This document shows positions 34,323-42,678 of a stretch of 64,000 nucleotides of DNA, in pieces. Each line of letters starts with the position of its first letter. Positions within the stretch are counted from its first letter, which is position 1. This DNA is from Phenylobacterium sp. (GTDB taxonomy: Bacteria; Pseudomonadota; Alphaproteobacteria; Caulobacterales; Caulobacteraceae): assembly GCF_004799515.1 (NCBI RefSeq), contig NZ_SSMX01000054.1, positions 157,202-221,201 of the forward strand, given 5' to 3'. The translations under genes and the position numbers were made by a program. Under the pieces are notes generated by a model that saw only the letters and a list, made by a program, of their open reading frames with translations, was not told the origin of the DNA and did no database searches.

Positions 34323-35057
34323 ATGGCCGAAGCCGCGCTCGCCCCAAATCACACTCAGGCCCCCATCAAAGCCGATGGCCGCCTGATCGTCCCGCTGGAC
34401 GTGCCGACCGTCGAGGAGGCCCGCGCCCTGATTTCAGTCCTCGGCGAGACGGTCAGCTTCTACAAGGTGGGCCTGGAGCTGTTCGCCTCCGACGGCATGG
34501 CGCTCGCCCGCGAGCTGAAGGCCCAGGGCAAGCAGGTGTTCATCGACTGGAAGCTGCACGATATCGGCACCACGGTGCAGCGGGCCGCCGCCGCCCTGGC
34601 GGACTCTGGCTGCGATTTCCTGACGGTGCATGGCGAGCCGCAGGTGATGGCCTCCGCGGTGCGCGGCAAAGGGAGTTCGTCGCTGAAGATCCTGGCGGTG
34701 ACCGTGCTGACCAGCCTGACCGACGCCGACCTGAAGGAGATGGGGTACGCCGAGACGGCCCGCGCCCTGGTCGAGCGGCGCATCCACCAGGCCATCGCCG
34801 CCGGCTGCTCAGGCGTGGTGGCCAGCCCGCAGGAGGCGGAGCTGGCCCGCAAGCTGGGCGGCCGCGACTTCCTGGTGGTGACGCCGGGCGTGCGCCCCGA
34901 CTGGGCGGCGAAGAACGACCAGGCCCGGGCGGCGACGCCGCTGGAGGCGCTCAGGGCCGGCGCCTCGCACATCGTCTGCGGCCGGCCGATCACCGCGGCC
35001 AACGACCCCCAGGCCGCGGCCCTGCGCGTCGCGGCGGAAATGGCCCAGGCGGGGTAG
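34323..35057 (+). CDS. pyrF: Orotidine 5'-phosphate decarboxylase
   Basis: PyrF decarboxylates OMP to UMP, the last step of pyrimidine synthesis. The 244-residue TIM barrel contains the catalytic array in VFIDWKLHDIGTTVQRAA (Lys and Asp residues), the GVRPDWAAKNDQARAATP loop and the phosphate-gripping GASHIVCGRPIT. The ATG at 34323 gives a normal length plus a 13-residue N-terminal tail; the frame is open much further upstream over the marC region without support. Confidence 0.96.
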   Translation: MAEAALAPNHTQAPIKADGRLIVPLDVPTVEEARALISVLGETVSFYKVGLELFASDGMALARELKAQGKQVFIDWKLHDIGTTVQRAAAALADSGCDFLTVHGEPQVMASAVRGKGSSSLKILAVTVLTSLTDADLKEMGYAETARALVERRIHQAIAAGCSGVVASPQEAELARKLGGRDFLVVTPGVRPDWAAKNDQARAATPLEALRAGASHIVCGRPITAANDPQAAALRVAAEMAQAG

Positions 35058-35065
35058 CCTGAGTT

Positions 35066-35171
35066 CCTCCCCTTCGGGGGAGGTGGCGCGAAGCGCCGGA
35101 GGGGGTCCGCTCCGAACGCCGTGGATGACCCCCTCAGTCGGCTTTGCCGACAGCTCCCCCAGGAGGGGAGC
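35066..35171. repeat. Dispersed inverted-repeat element (CTCCCC...GGGGAG type)
   Basis: The 106-base segment starts with a hairpin CTCCCC-TTCG-GGGGAG and GGTGGCGCGAAGCGCCGGAG, and ends with GACCCCCTCAGTCGG, CTTTGCCGACAG and CTCCCCCAGGAGGGGAG. The two ends are partly complementary. I recognise this as a repeat type scattered between genes in Caulobacterales and sphingomonads. It fills the space between convergent pyrF and the DUF1674 gene. Confidence 0.75.
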
Positions 35172-35175
35172 AATT

Positions 35176-35370
35176 TCAGAAGTCGACCGCGATGCCTTTG
35201 CGCTCCCAGTCGCCGAAGCGGGTGGGTTCGGGGCCTTTCGGGCCGCCCTGTTCGTCGGCCGCCTGAACGGCCTGCTCGGCGGCCTTGCGGGCGGCGGCTT
35301 CTTCCAGCGCCCGGCGCGCGGCCGGTGACAGCGGCTTGTCCGGGGCGGCGTTGGGGGGACGTTCATCCAT
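35176..35370 (-). CDS. DUF1674 / succinate dehydrogenase assembly factor 4-like protein
   Basis: A 64-residue protein whose C-terminal motif EPTRFGDWERKGIAVDF is the hallmark of DUF1674, related to the eukaryotic Sdh8/SDHAF4 factor that protects the flavinylated SdhA subunit during assembly of succinate dehydrogenase. The N-terminal half is Ala/Glu/Lys helical and Pro-rich. The ATG at 35368-35370 is preceded by a weak site. No sdh genes are in the window. Confidence 0.87.
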   Translation of the reverse strand: MDERPPNAAPDKPLSPAARRALEEAAARKAAEQAVQAADEQGGPKGPEPTRFGDWERKGIAVDF

Positions 35371-35460
35371 GCCCCAATCTAGGCGCGCAGGCCCCCGCGG
35401 CCAAGCGGGCGGACCGATCAGGCCTTGCGCCGGCGGCCCGATGGGGGCACGCCGCGCGCC

Positions 35461-36765
35461 GTGACCGACCTTCCGCCTTCCTCCGCCCCGCCGTCCGACG
35501 CCGCCGGACTGCCGGCCCGCGCGGCCGCTCTCGACCTGCTCACCGCCGCCCTGTCCGGCCGCGCCGGCATGGACGAGGGCTTGAGCCATCCGGCGCTGGC
35601 CGCCCTGCCGGCCCGCGACCGGGCCTTCGCCCGCGCCCTGGTGCTGGCGACCCTGCGCCACCTCGGCCCCATCGACGCGGCGCTGCAGGGCCGGCTGAAG
35701 AAGCCGCCGCCGGACCGGGTGGTGCAGGTGCTGCGCCTGGGCGTGGCGCAGCTCTTCCTGCTGCAGACCCCGCCGCACGCCGCGGTGGGGACTTCCGTCG
35801 ACCTGGTGGCCCGCGACCGGGGCAGCCAGATGTTCAAGGGCCTGGTGAACGCCGTCCTGCGCGGCCTGTCGCGCGAACCGCCGGCGCTGGACGACCCCGA
35901 CCTGCTCGCGCCGGGCTGGCTGCACGCCCGCTGGCGCGCGGCCTTCGGCGCCGACGAAGCCCGCAAGATCGCCGCCATGATCGCCCAGGAGCCGGCGACG
36001 GACCTCTCCTTCAAGGATCCGGCGCGGGCCGAGGCCCTGGCCGCGGAGCTGGAGGGCCAGGTCCTGTCCGGCGGGACCCTGCGCAGCGCCCGGCGCGGCG
36101 ACGTGGCCACCTGGCCGGGCTTCGCCGAGGGCGACTGGTGGGTGCAGGACGCCTCCGCCGCGATCCCCGCGCGCCTGCTGGCCGTGCAGGCCGGCGAGAC
36201 GGCCCTCGACCTCTGCGCCGCGCCCGGCGGCAAGACCCTGCAGCTGGCGGCGGCCGGGGCGGCGGTCACCGCCCTCGACCGCTCGGCGCCCCGGCTGAAG
36301 CGGGTGGCGGAGAACCTGGCGCGGACCGGCCTCTCCGCCGACACCGTCGCCGCCGACGGCGCGACCTGGCCGGACAAGCGGAGCTTCGACGCCATCCTGC
36401 TGGATGCGCCGTGTTCGGCCACCGGGACCTTCCGGCGCCATCCCGACGTGCTGTGGGCCGCCAAGCCCAGCGACGTCGCCGGCCTCGCCGCCGTCCAGGC
36501 CAAGCTACTCGACGCGGCGGCCAAACGGCTGAAGAGCGGCGGGCGGCTGGTCTACTGCGTCTGCTCCCTGGAGCCGGAGGAGGGCGAGGGCCAGACGGCG
36601 GCCTTACTGGCGCGCACGGCGGGCCTGGCGCTCGATCCCGTCGCCGCCGGCGAGGGCGGCGCGCCGGCGGCCGGCGTGCGGCCGGACGGGACGTTGCGGA
36701 TCCTGCCGCATCATCTGGAGGGCGGGACGGACGGCTTCTACGTGGCGCGGTTCCGGAAGGGTTGA
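35461..36765 (+). CDS. rsmB: 16S rRNA (cytosine-5) methyltransferase RsmB
   Basis: A 434-residue protein with an N-terminal NusB-like RNA-binding domain (about residues 17-150, including DRAFARALVLATLRHLGPID) and a C-terminal Fmu/NOL1 methyltransferase domain. The SAM motif LDLCAAPGGKTLQLAAAGA and both Cys residues of the m5C mechanism (LDAPCSATGTFRRHPDVLW and YCVCSLEPEEGE) are present. It methylates 16S rRNA at C967 in E. coli. I chose the GTG at 35461, although a TTG at 35425 also fits. It is followed by rpe after 47 bases. Confidence 0.92.
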   Translation: MTDLPPSSAPPSDAAGLPARAAALDLLTAALSGRAGMDEGLSHPALAALPARDRAFARALVLATLRHLGPIDAALQGRLKKPPPDRVVQVLRLGVAQLFLLQTPPHAAVGTSVDLVARDRGSQMFKGLVNAVLRGLSREPPALDDPDLLAPGWLHARWRAAFGADEARKIAAMIAQEPATDLSFKDPARAEALAAELEGQVLSGGTLRSARRGDVATWPGFAEGDWWVQDASAAIPARLLAVQAGETALDLCAAPGGKTLQLAAAGAAVTALDRSAPRLKRVAENLARTGLSADTVAADGATWPDKRSFDAILLDAPCSATGTFRRHPDVLWAAKPSDVAGLAAVQAKLLDAAAKRLKSGGRLVYCVCSLEPEEGEGQTAALLARTAGLALDPVAAGEGGAPAAGVRPDGTLRILPHHLEGGTDGFYVARFRKG

Positions 36766-36812
36766 CGCGCCGCCCTCTGGCCCGCAAACGCGCATCACGG
36801 TATGCGGACGCC

Positions 36813-37475
<663 letters not shown>

Positions 37476-37494
37476 GCGGCGGGGCGGTGGGGCG

Positions 37495-39249
37495 ATGTCC
37501 GCGCCGGCCCCGGGCCGCCTCCTGGATCGCCTGCCTGGCGGCTATCAGCTCTACGCCGCCTGGCTGGGCGCGCTCCGCCGGCCTGGCATCGAGTGGCGCG
37601 TCTCGCCGCTGAACCAGTGGCGGCTCAGCCATCCCGCGCCGGAGGGCCTGGGCGGCCGTCCGCGCGACCTGCGGCCTGCCGATGCGGAGGCCGGGCGGCG
37701 CATCCTCGCCGGGGGCTTCGTGTTCGGGGGCGAGACCCTGGCGCTTGGCCCGCGCGGCGACCCCTGGGACCGGCCGAGCCCCAGCCGCCGGTTCGCCGGC
37801 GCCCTGCACGGCTTCGGTTGGGTCCGCGACCTGCTGGCCCATGGCGAGGCCGGCGCCTGGGAGGCGCTGCGCCTGACGCTGGGGTGGCGCAGGCTGTTCG
37901 GCCGTTGGAACGGCTTTTCCTGGAGCCCGCCGGTGCTGGAGCGCCGGGTGTTCAACCTGGCCTGCGGCCTCGCCGCGATCAGCGGGCCGGCCTCCGACGC
38001 CGAGGCCGACCAGATCGCCGCCGACCTCGCCCGCCAGGCGCGCTTCCTCCTGGAGCTGCCGGGCGATCCGGCGCGGGCGGCCGAGAGGGCCGCGGTCGCG
38101 GGCGTCGCGGGTGCGGCCCTGGCCGGCGCGGCGGGCGAAGGCCTGCTGGACCGGGCGCTGGGTGAGCTGCCGCGCCGGCTGGAGGCCGCCATCGCCGACG
38201 GCGGCCACGCGACCCGCAGCCCGCAGGCGGCGCTGGAGCTGCTGTTCGACCTGATGACGCTGGACGACGTGCTGAGCCAGCTCGGCCTCGCCACCCCCGA
38301 CGAGATGTTGCGCGCCCTCGACCGGCTGGCCGGCGCGGTGCGCTTCTTCACCCTCGATGACGGCCGGCTGGGGGCCTTCCAGGGGGGTGAGCCGGTGGCC
38401 GGGCCTTATGTCGCCGCCGCCCGCGCCGAGGACGCCGCGGCGCCCCATGCGCCCGTTCCACCGGCCTGCAACGGCTATCATCGGCTGGAGGCGCACGCCC
38501 TGCAGGTGATGGTCGACGCCGCTTCGCCGGCGCTCGGGCCCTGGAGCCTGGCGGCCTGCGGCCAGCCCTTGGCCATCGAGGTGTTGGCCGCCGGCAAGCG
38601 GCTGTTCGTCGGCTCCGGCTGGTCGCCGCAGGCCGCGGGCACTCCGGCGCTGCGGCTGGTGGACGCGGCTTCCACAGCCTCGGTGGCCGAGGCCGACTGC
38701 GGCGCCCCGCTCAGCGGATTCGCCGCCCGCGTCCTGGGACCGCGGCTGCGCGACCCCTACGCCATTGCCGACGTGCGCCGCCAGGACACGCCGGCCGGCG
38801 CCTGGCTGGACGCCTCGCACGACGCCTGGGCGCGCAGCCTCGGCCTGCGCCACGAGCGCCGGCTCTATCTCGACCGCGCGGCCGACGAGCTGCGCGGCGA
38901 GGATGCGCTGGTCCCCCGCCGGCGCGCCGGCGGGGCGGAAGGCCGCCGCTTCGTGGCCTTCGTGGTGCGCTTCCACCTGCACCCGCAGGTCAGCGCGCTG
39001 ATGGCCCGCGACCGGAAGAGCGTGCTCCTGAAGGTCGAGGGCCAGGAGGCCGGCTGGTGGCTGCGCAGCGACGCCCTGGAGGTCATGCTGCAGCCCTCGA
39101 CGCATCACGAGGACGGCCTGACCCGGCACGGCCAGCAGATCGTGTTGCGCGGCCAGGCCCGGCTCGACGGCGGCGCCAAGCTGCGCTGGAAGCTTTCCGC
39201 GGCCCATGAGCCCGCCATCGCCGCCCACGTTGACGAGCAGGTCGCTTAG
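37495..39249 (+). CDS. Heparinase II/III-like polysaccharide lyase
   Basis: A 584-residue protein with the alpha/alpha-toroid-like N-terminal half (about residues 70-290) and a C-terminal heparinase II/III beta-sandwich from about residue 320 (GYHRLEAHALQVMVDA; GSGWSPQAAGTPALRL; RLYLDRAADELRGEDALVP). No clear Sec signal is seen, which fits the usual intracellular annotation of this group. In Caulobacterales such a gene regularly stands between rpe and purH. Its natural substrate (an acidic polysaccharide or oligosaccharide) is unknown. It ends 120 bases before purH. Confidence 0.85.
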   Translation: MSAPAPGRLLDRLPGGYQLYAAWLGALRRPGIEWRVSPLNQWRLSHPAPEGLGGRPRDLRPADAEAGRRILAGGFVFGGETLALGPRGDPWDRPSPSRRFAGALHGFGWVRDLLAHGEAGAWEALRLTLGWRRLFGRWNGFSWSPPVLERRVFNLACGLAAISGPASDAEADQIAADLARQARFLLELPGDPARAAERAAVAGVAGAALAGAAGEGLLDRALGELPRRLEAAIADGGHATRSPQAALELLFDLMTLDDVLSQLGLATPDEMLRALDRLAGAVRFFTLDDGRLGAFQGGEPVAGPYVAAARAEDAAAPHAPVPPACNGYHRLEAHALQVMVDAASPALGPWSLAACGQPLAIEVLAAGKRLFVGSGWSPQAAGTPALRLVDAASTASVAEADCGAPLSGFAARVLGPRLRDPYAIADVRRQDTPAGAWLDASHDAWARSLGLRHERRLYLDRAADELRGEDALVPRRRAGGAEGRRFVAFVVRFHLHPQVSALMARDRKSVLLKVEGQEAGWWLRSDALEVMLQPSTHHEDGLTRHGQQIVLRGQARLDGGAKLRWKLSAAHEPAIAAHVDEQVA

Positions 39250-39266
39250 GGACTAAGCGGACGCCA

Positions 39267-39343
39267 TTCCGCGTGACTGGCGAACAAGGTGGGCGACCAC
39301 CGGGGAGCGCGGAACCATACCTCCGCCGCTCGCCTGGGCATTG
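39267..39343 (+). promoter_or_regulatory. ZTP (pfl) riboswitch before purH
   Basis: The leader matches the pfl motif that senses ZTP/ZMP (AICAR ribotide): P1 CCGCG (39269-39273) pairs with CGCGG (39308-39312); its conserved inner loop GTGACTGGCGAACA is followed by P2 GGTGG/CCACC (39288-39301) and CGGGGAGCG; the 3' domain ends with the diagnostic CGCCTGGGCA (39331-39340). ZMP is the substrate of PurH, so feedback fits. No terminator is seen; CCTCC (39320-39324) is complementary to the purH GGAGG (39360-39364), suggesting control at translation start. Confidence 0.9.
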
Positions 39344-39369
39344 TCTCTGACCCACTTCAGGAGGATGCC

Positions 39370-40965
39370 GTGCCCGCCGCTCCCGATTTCCCGCCCGCTC
39401 CGGACCGCGCCCCGCTGAAGCGCGCCCTGATCTCCGTCTCCGACAAGACCGGCCTCATCGAAGCCGCCCGCGCGCTGGCCGACCTCGGTGTCGAGCTGGT
39501 CTCCACCGGCGGCACGCGCAAGGCGATCGCCGACGCGGGCCTGACCGTGAAGGACATCTCCGAACTCACCGGCTTCCCGGAGATGATGGATGGGCGCGTG
39601 AAGACCCTCCATCCGGTGGTGCATGGCGGCCTGCTGGGCGTGCGCGACGCGCCCGAGCACGCCAAGGCCATGGCCGAGCACGCCATCGGCGGCATCGACC
39701 TCGTCTATGTGAACCTCTATCCATTCGAGTCGACGGTGGCCTCCGGCGCGGACTTCGCCACGGCGGTGGAGAACATCGACATCGGCGGCCCGGCGATGAT
39801 CCGCTCGGCGGCCAAGAACCACGGCTACGTCTGCGTCTGCACCGACATCGCCGACCTGCAGGAGGTCCTGGCCGACGCTCAGGCGAACGGCGGCGCGACG
39901 GGCCTCGCCCTGCGCAAGAGCCTGGCGGCGCGGGCCTATGCGCGCACCGCGGCCTATGACGCGGCCATCTCGGCCTGGTTCGCCGAGGCGCTCGGCGAGG
40001 ACTGGCCGAAGCGCAAGGCCTTCGCCGGCGAGCTGGTCCAGACCATGCGCTATGGCGAGAACCCGCACCAGGCGGCGGCCTTCTACCGCTTCCCCAACCC
40101 GCGCACCGGCGTCGCCACCGCCAAGCTCTGGCAGGGCAAGGCCCTCAGCTACAACAACATCAACGACACCGACGCGGCCTTCGAGCTGATCGCCGAGTTC
40201 GATCCGAGGGACGGCCCGGCCTGCGCCATCATCAAGCACGCCAATCCCTGCGGCGTCGCGACGGGCGGCAGCGTGCTGGAGGCCTATGAGCGGGCGCTCG
40301 CCTGCGATCCGGTCAGCGCCTTCGGCGGCATCATCGCCTTCAACCGCAAGCTCGACGCGCGCACGACCGAGGAGATCCTCAAGCTGCTCACCGAGGTGGT
40401 GATCGCCCCCGGCGTGGACGAGGACGCGCTCGCCCTCTTCGCCAAGAAGAAGAACGTCCGCCTGCTCACCACCGACGGCCTGCCGGACCCGCTGGCCAAG
40501 GGCCTGACCTTCAAGTCGGTGGCCGGCGGCTTCCTGGTGCAGGGCCGCGACGACGCGCGGATGACGCCCGCTGACCTGAAGGTGGTGACCAAGCGCGCGC
40601 CGACCGAGACCGAGGTGCGCGACATGCTGTTCGCCTTCACCATCGCCAAGCACGTGAAGTCCAACGCCATCGTCTACGCCCGGGCGGGCCAGACTTTGGG
40701 CGTCGGCGCGGGCCAGATGAACCGCAAGGACTCCGCCCGCATCGCCGCGCTGCGCGCCGCCGACTTCGGCCTGGACCTGACCGGCAGCGCCTGCGCCTCG
40801 GAAGCCTTCTTCCCGTTCCCCGACGGCCTGATCCAGGCCGCCGACGCCGGCTGCACCGCGGTGATCCAGCCCGGCGGGTCCATCGGCGACGCCAAGGTGA
40901 TCGAGGCCGCCGACGAACGCGGGATGGCCATGGTGTTCACCGGCGTCCGGGTCTTCCGCCACTAG
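39370..40965 (+). CDS. purH: Bifunctional AICAR formyltransferase/IMP cyclohydrolase
   Basis: PurH carries out the last two steps to IMP. The 531-residue protein has the N-terminal cyclohydrolase (ALISVSDKTGLIEAARALAD, MDGRVKTLHPVVHGGLLG) and the C-terminal transformylase with KHANPCGVATG and VGAGQMNRKDSARIA. The start is GTG 39370, five bases after an ideal AGGAGG (39359-39364); an ATG at 39365 is out of frame. Preceded by a ZTP riboswitch. It also uses the AICAR released by HisF, encoded at 3.4 kb. Convergent with the LuxI gene, 14 bases apart. Confidence 0.97.
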   Translation: MPAAPDFPPAPDRAPLKRALISVSDKTGLIEAARALADLGVELVSTGGTRKAIADAGLTVKDISELTGFPEMMDGRVKTLHPVVHGGLLGVRDAPEHAKAMAEHAIGGIDLVYVNLYPFESTVASGADFATAVENIDIGGPAMIRSAAKNHGYVCVCTDIADLQEVLADAQANGGATGLALRKSLAARAYARTAAYDAAISAWFAEALGEDWPKRKAFAGELVQTMRYGENPHQAAAFYRFPNPRTGVATAKLWQGKALSYNNINDTDAAFELIAEFDPRDGPACAIIKHANPCGVATGGSVLEAYERALACDPVSAFGGIIAFNRKLDARTTEEILKLLTEVVIAPGVDEDALALFAKKKNVRLLTTDGLPDPLAKGLTFKSVAGGFLVQGRDDARMTPADLKVVTKRAPTETEVRDMLFAFTIAKHVKSNAIVYARAGQTLGVGAGQMNRKDSARIAALRAADFGLDLTGSACASEAFFPFPDGLIQAADAGCTAVIQPGGSIGDAKVIEAADERGMAMVFTGVRVFRH

Positions 40966-40979
40966 GCGTCAGGCGTGCT

Positions 40980-41795
40980 TCAGGCTGACGTGTAGAGCCC
41001 GCCCACCAGGGTCTCGACGTAGGCGATCATGCTGAGCAGCTGCTCCTCGTCGACGTCCTCCTGCAGGGCCACGATGCGACGGACCAGGCTGACCACGATG
41101 CGGGTCTGCAGGCCGTCGATGCGGGCCAGCGACAGGATCGCCTCGATCTGGTGCGGCGGCAGGGCCGGGGCGCGGGCGGGGTCGAGTTCCAGGGCCACGG
41201 CGGGCTTGAGGTCCAGCACCTCGCACATGTCGACGATCGCGCCGCGCGAGACCTGCACCTCGATGCCCTGGGCGATCCCCTCGGCGTAGGGGGCCGGCAG
41301 GCCGAGCGGGCGCACGCGCCAGCCGCTGTCGGTCATCAGGGGCGCCAGGATTTCCAGGTCGACCATGCCCACCAGCCGCTTGACGCCGAGCGCGCGGGCA
41401 ACCTCCAGGGCGGCCAGACGCACCTCCGAGCGGGCGATCCGCCCGCCGCGGCCGCGGGCGGCGCGGGCGGCGAAGAAGCGGCTGATCTCCCAGACGTCGG
41501 GCGCGGCGATGGGCGCCTCGTCGGCGGCGATCAGGTGCGGGAAGATGTCGCCGATCACCGAGCCGGAGAGGGCCGGGCGCATGCGCATGGAGGCCAGGAT
41601 CCTGCCGTCGGAATCGAGCGCCAGCAGGTAGACCATGTCCTCGTCGTCGTAGGCGTCGTATTCGCCGCCATCGTCGCGGACGGTCATGGCGGCCCAGCCG
41701 CGCTCCTCCACGAAATGGACGCGGCGCAGCTGGTGCATCTCGTGGAGCTGTTCGGCGTAGAGCGGCCGGTTGGCCTTGGTGACCACGTGGATCAT
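40980..41795 (-). CDS. LuxI-family acyl-homoserine-lactone synthase with long C-terminal extension
   Basis: LuxI enzymes make an N-acyl-homoserine lactone signal from SAM and an acyl-ACP (or acyl-CoA). The conserved set is all here: Arg24, Phe28, Trp34 (RRVHFVEERGW), Glu45, Asp47, Asp50 (GGEYDAYDDEDM), Arg71 and Glu103, Arg106 (WEISRFF). At 271 residues it is about 50-70 longer than usual; the extra C-terminal part (about residues 200-271) is predicted helical, with a closing LLSMIAYVETLVGGLYTSA. The acyl chain cannot be predicted. It follows the LuxR gene by 105 bases on the same strand. Confidence 0.93.
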   Translation of the reverse strand: MIHVVTKANRPLYAEQLHEMHQLRRVHFVEERGWAAMTVRDDGGEYDAYDDEDMVYLLALDSDGRILASMRMRPALSGSVIGDIFPHLIAADEAPIAAPDVWEISRFFAARAARGRGGRIARSEVRLAALEVARALGVKRLVGMVDLEILAPLMTDSGWRVRPLGLPAPYAEGIAQGIEVQVSRGAIVDMCEVLDLKPAVALELDPARAPALPPHQIEAILSLARIDGLQTRIVVSLVRRIVALQEDVDEEQLLSMIAYVETLVGGLYTSA

Positions 41796-41802
41796 CGGTC
41801 TT

Positions 41803-41827
41803 CCCCCATCAGGTTTCCTGAAGGGGG
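41803..41827 (-). promoter_or_regulatory. 25-base palindrome over the luxI ribosome-binding site
   Basis: CCCCCATCAGG (41803-41813), TTT, CCTGAAGGGGG (41817-41827): ten of eleven positions pair. Read on the luxI strand it is directly before the ATG, and its 3' arm ends in GGGGG, the likely Shine-Dalgarno. It may be a LuxR-type operator or an RNA hairpin that hides the start site. Confidence 0.55.
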
Positions 41828-41900
41828 ACCGTCGCCGCGGTTACGGTCCGTTCGCTAGTCGGCGCATCGGCGGACTTGACGCCCCGGCCAGACTCGGGGG

Positions 41901-42641
41901 TCAGGCGAACTCGTCGGGGTCCACCAGCCAGCCGCGGCGGGCGGCCTCCAGCACCGTCGGCACCGTCGCCTGGTGGCCCAGCTTGGCCTTGGCGCGCTCC
42001 AGGTGGGTCTTGGCGGTGCCCACCGACACGTCGAGGATCAGCGCGATCTCCGGCACCGTCTTGCCGCGCGACAGCCAGACCAGCACCTGGGTCTCGCGCC
42101 GCGTGAGCCGGCTGGCGGCGATCGGCGCGTCGTCAGCCAGCTCCAGCAACTGCCGGCCAGCGACGGCGTAGATCACCCCGCAGGCCTGCAGCACCGCGCG
42201 CGCCTGCTCGTCCACCTGCGGCCCGACGCCGGTCAACACCACGGCGGTCACCTCGCCGTAGGCGCCGTGCACCGGCACGACCAGGCCCTCGTGGCCGTCG
42301 CGCTGGGCGGTGACGAACAGCTCCCGGGCCTCCTCGCCCACGGCCTGGCCGGCGACGTCCGACCAGGTGAAGGCGCGGGTGGATCCGAACACGGCGCGGA
42401 AGGTTGGGTCGATGCGCTGGTTTCCGGCGTCGAGATAGCGTTGGCGGTTGGCGCGGTCGCCGACCCCGAACAGCAGGCGCGGCCGGATCGGCTTGCCGGG
42501 CTCGGCCATCAGGGTGCAGATCGTGCGGTCGAACCCGAACTGCGAGACCACGCCCAGGAAGCGCGCTTCAAGGTCGCTCAGGCGCGTGAGCGTCCTGGCG
42601 CCTCGCATGAAATCCAGTGCGTCGGCGTAACGATCCCCCAT
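41901..42641 (-). CDS. LuxR-family quorum-sensing transcriptional regulator
   Basis: A 246-residue regulator with an N-terminal autoinducer-binding domain and a C-terminal LuxR helix-turn-helix (about residues 178-240: LTRRETQVLVWLSRGKTVPE then SVGTAKTHLERAKAKLG). Of the ligand-pocket residues, Tyr69, Asp78-Pro79 and Trp93 (FTWSD) are kept, but the Trp expected four residues before the Tyr is Asn65, which could alter acyl-chain specificity. Start ATG 42639-42641, with a short palindrome CTCGC-CAGGC-GCGAG (42651-42665) upstream. It is the likely receptor for the product of the adjacent LuxI. Confidence 0.92.
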   Translation of the reverse strand: MGDRYADALDFMRGARTLTRLSDLEARFLGVVSQFGFDRTICTLMAEPGKPIRPRLLFGVGDRANRQRYLDAGNQRIDPTFRAVFGSTRAFTWSDVAGQAVGEEARELFVTAQRDGHEGLVVPVHGAYGEVTAVVLTGVGPQVDEQARAVLQACGVIYAVAGRQLLELADDAPIAASRLTRRETQVLVWLSRGKTVPEIALILDVSVGTAKTHLERAKAKLGHQATVPTVLEAARRGWLVDPDEFA

Positions 42642-42678
42642 AGGCTTACACTCGCCAGGCGCGAGCGAAATGCAACCG

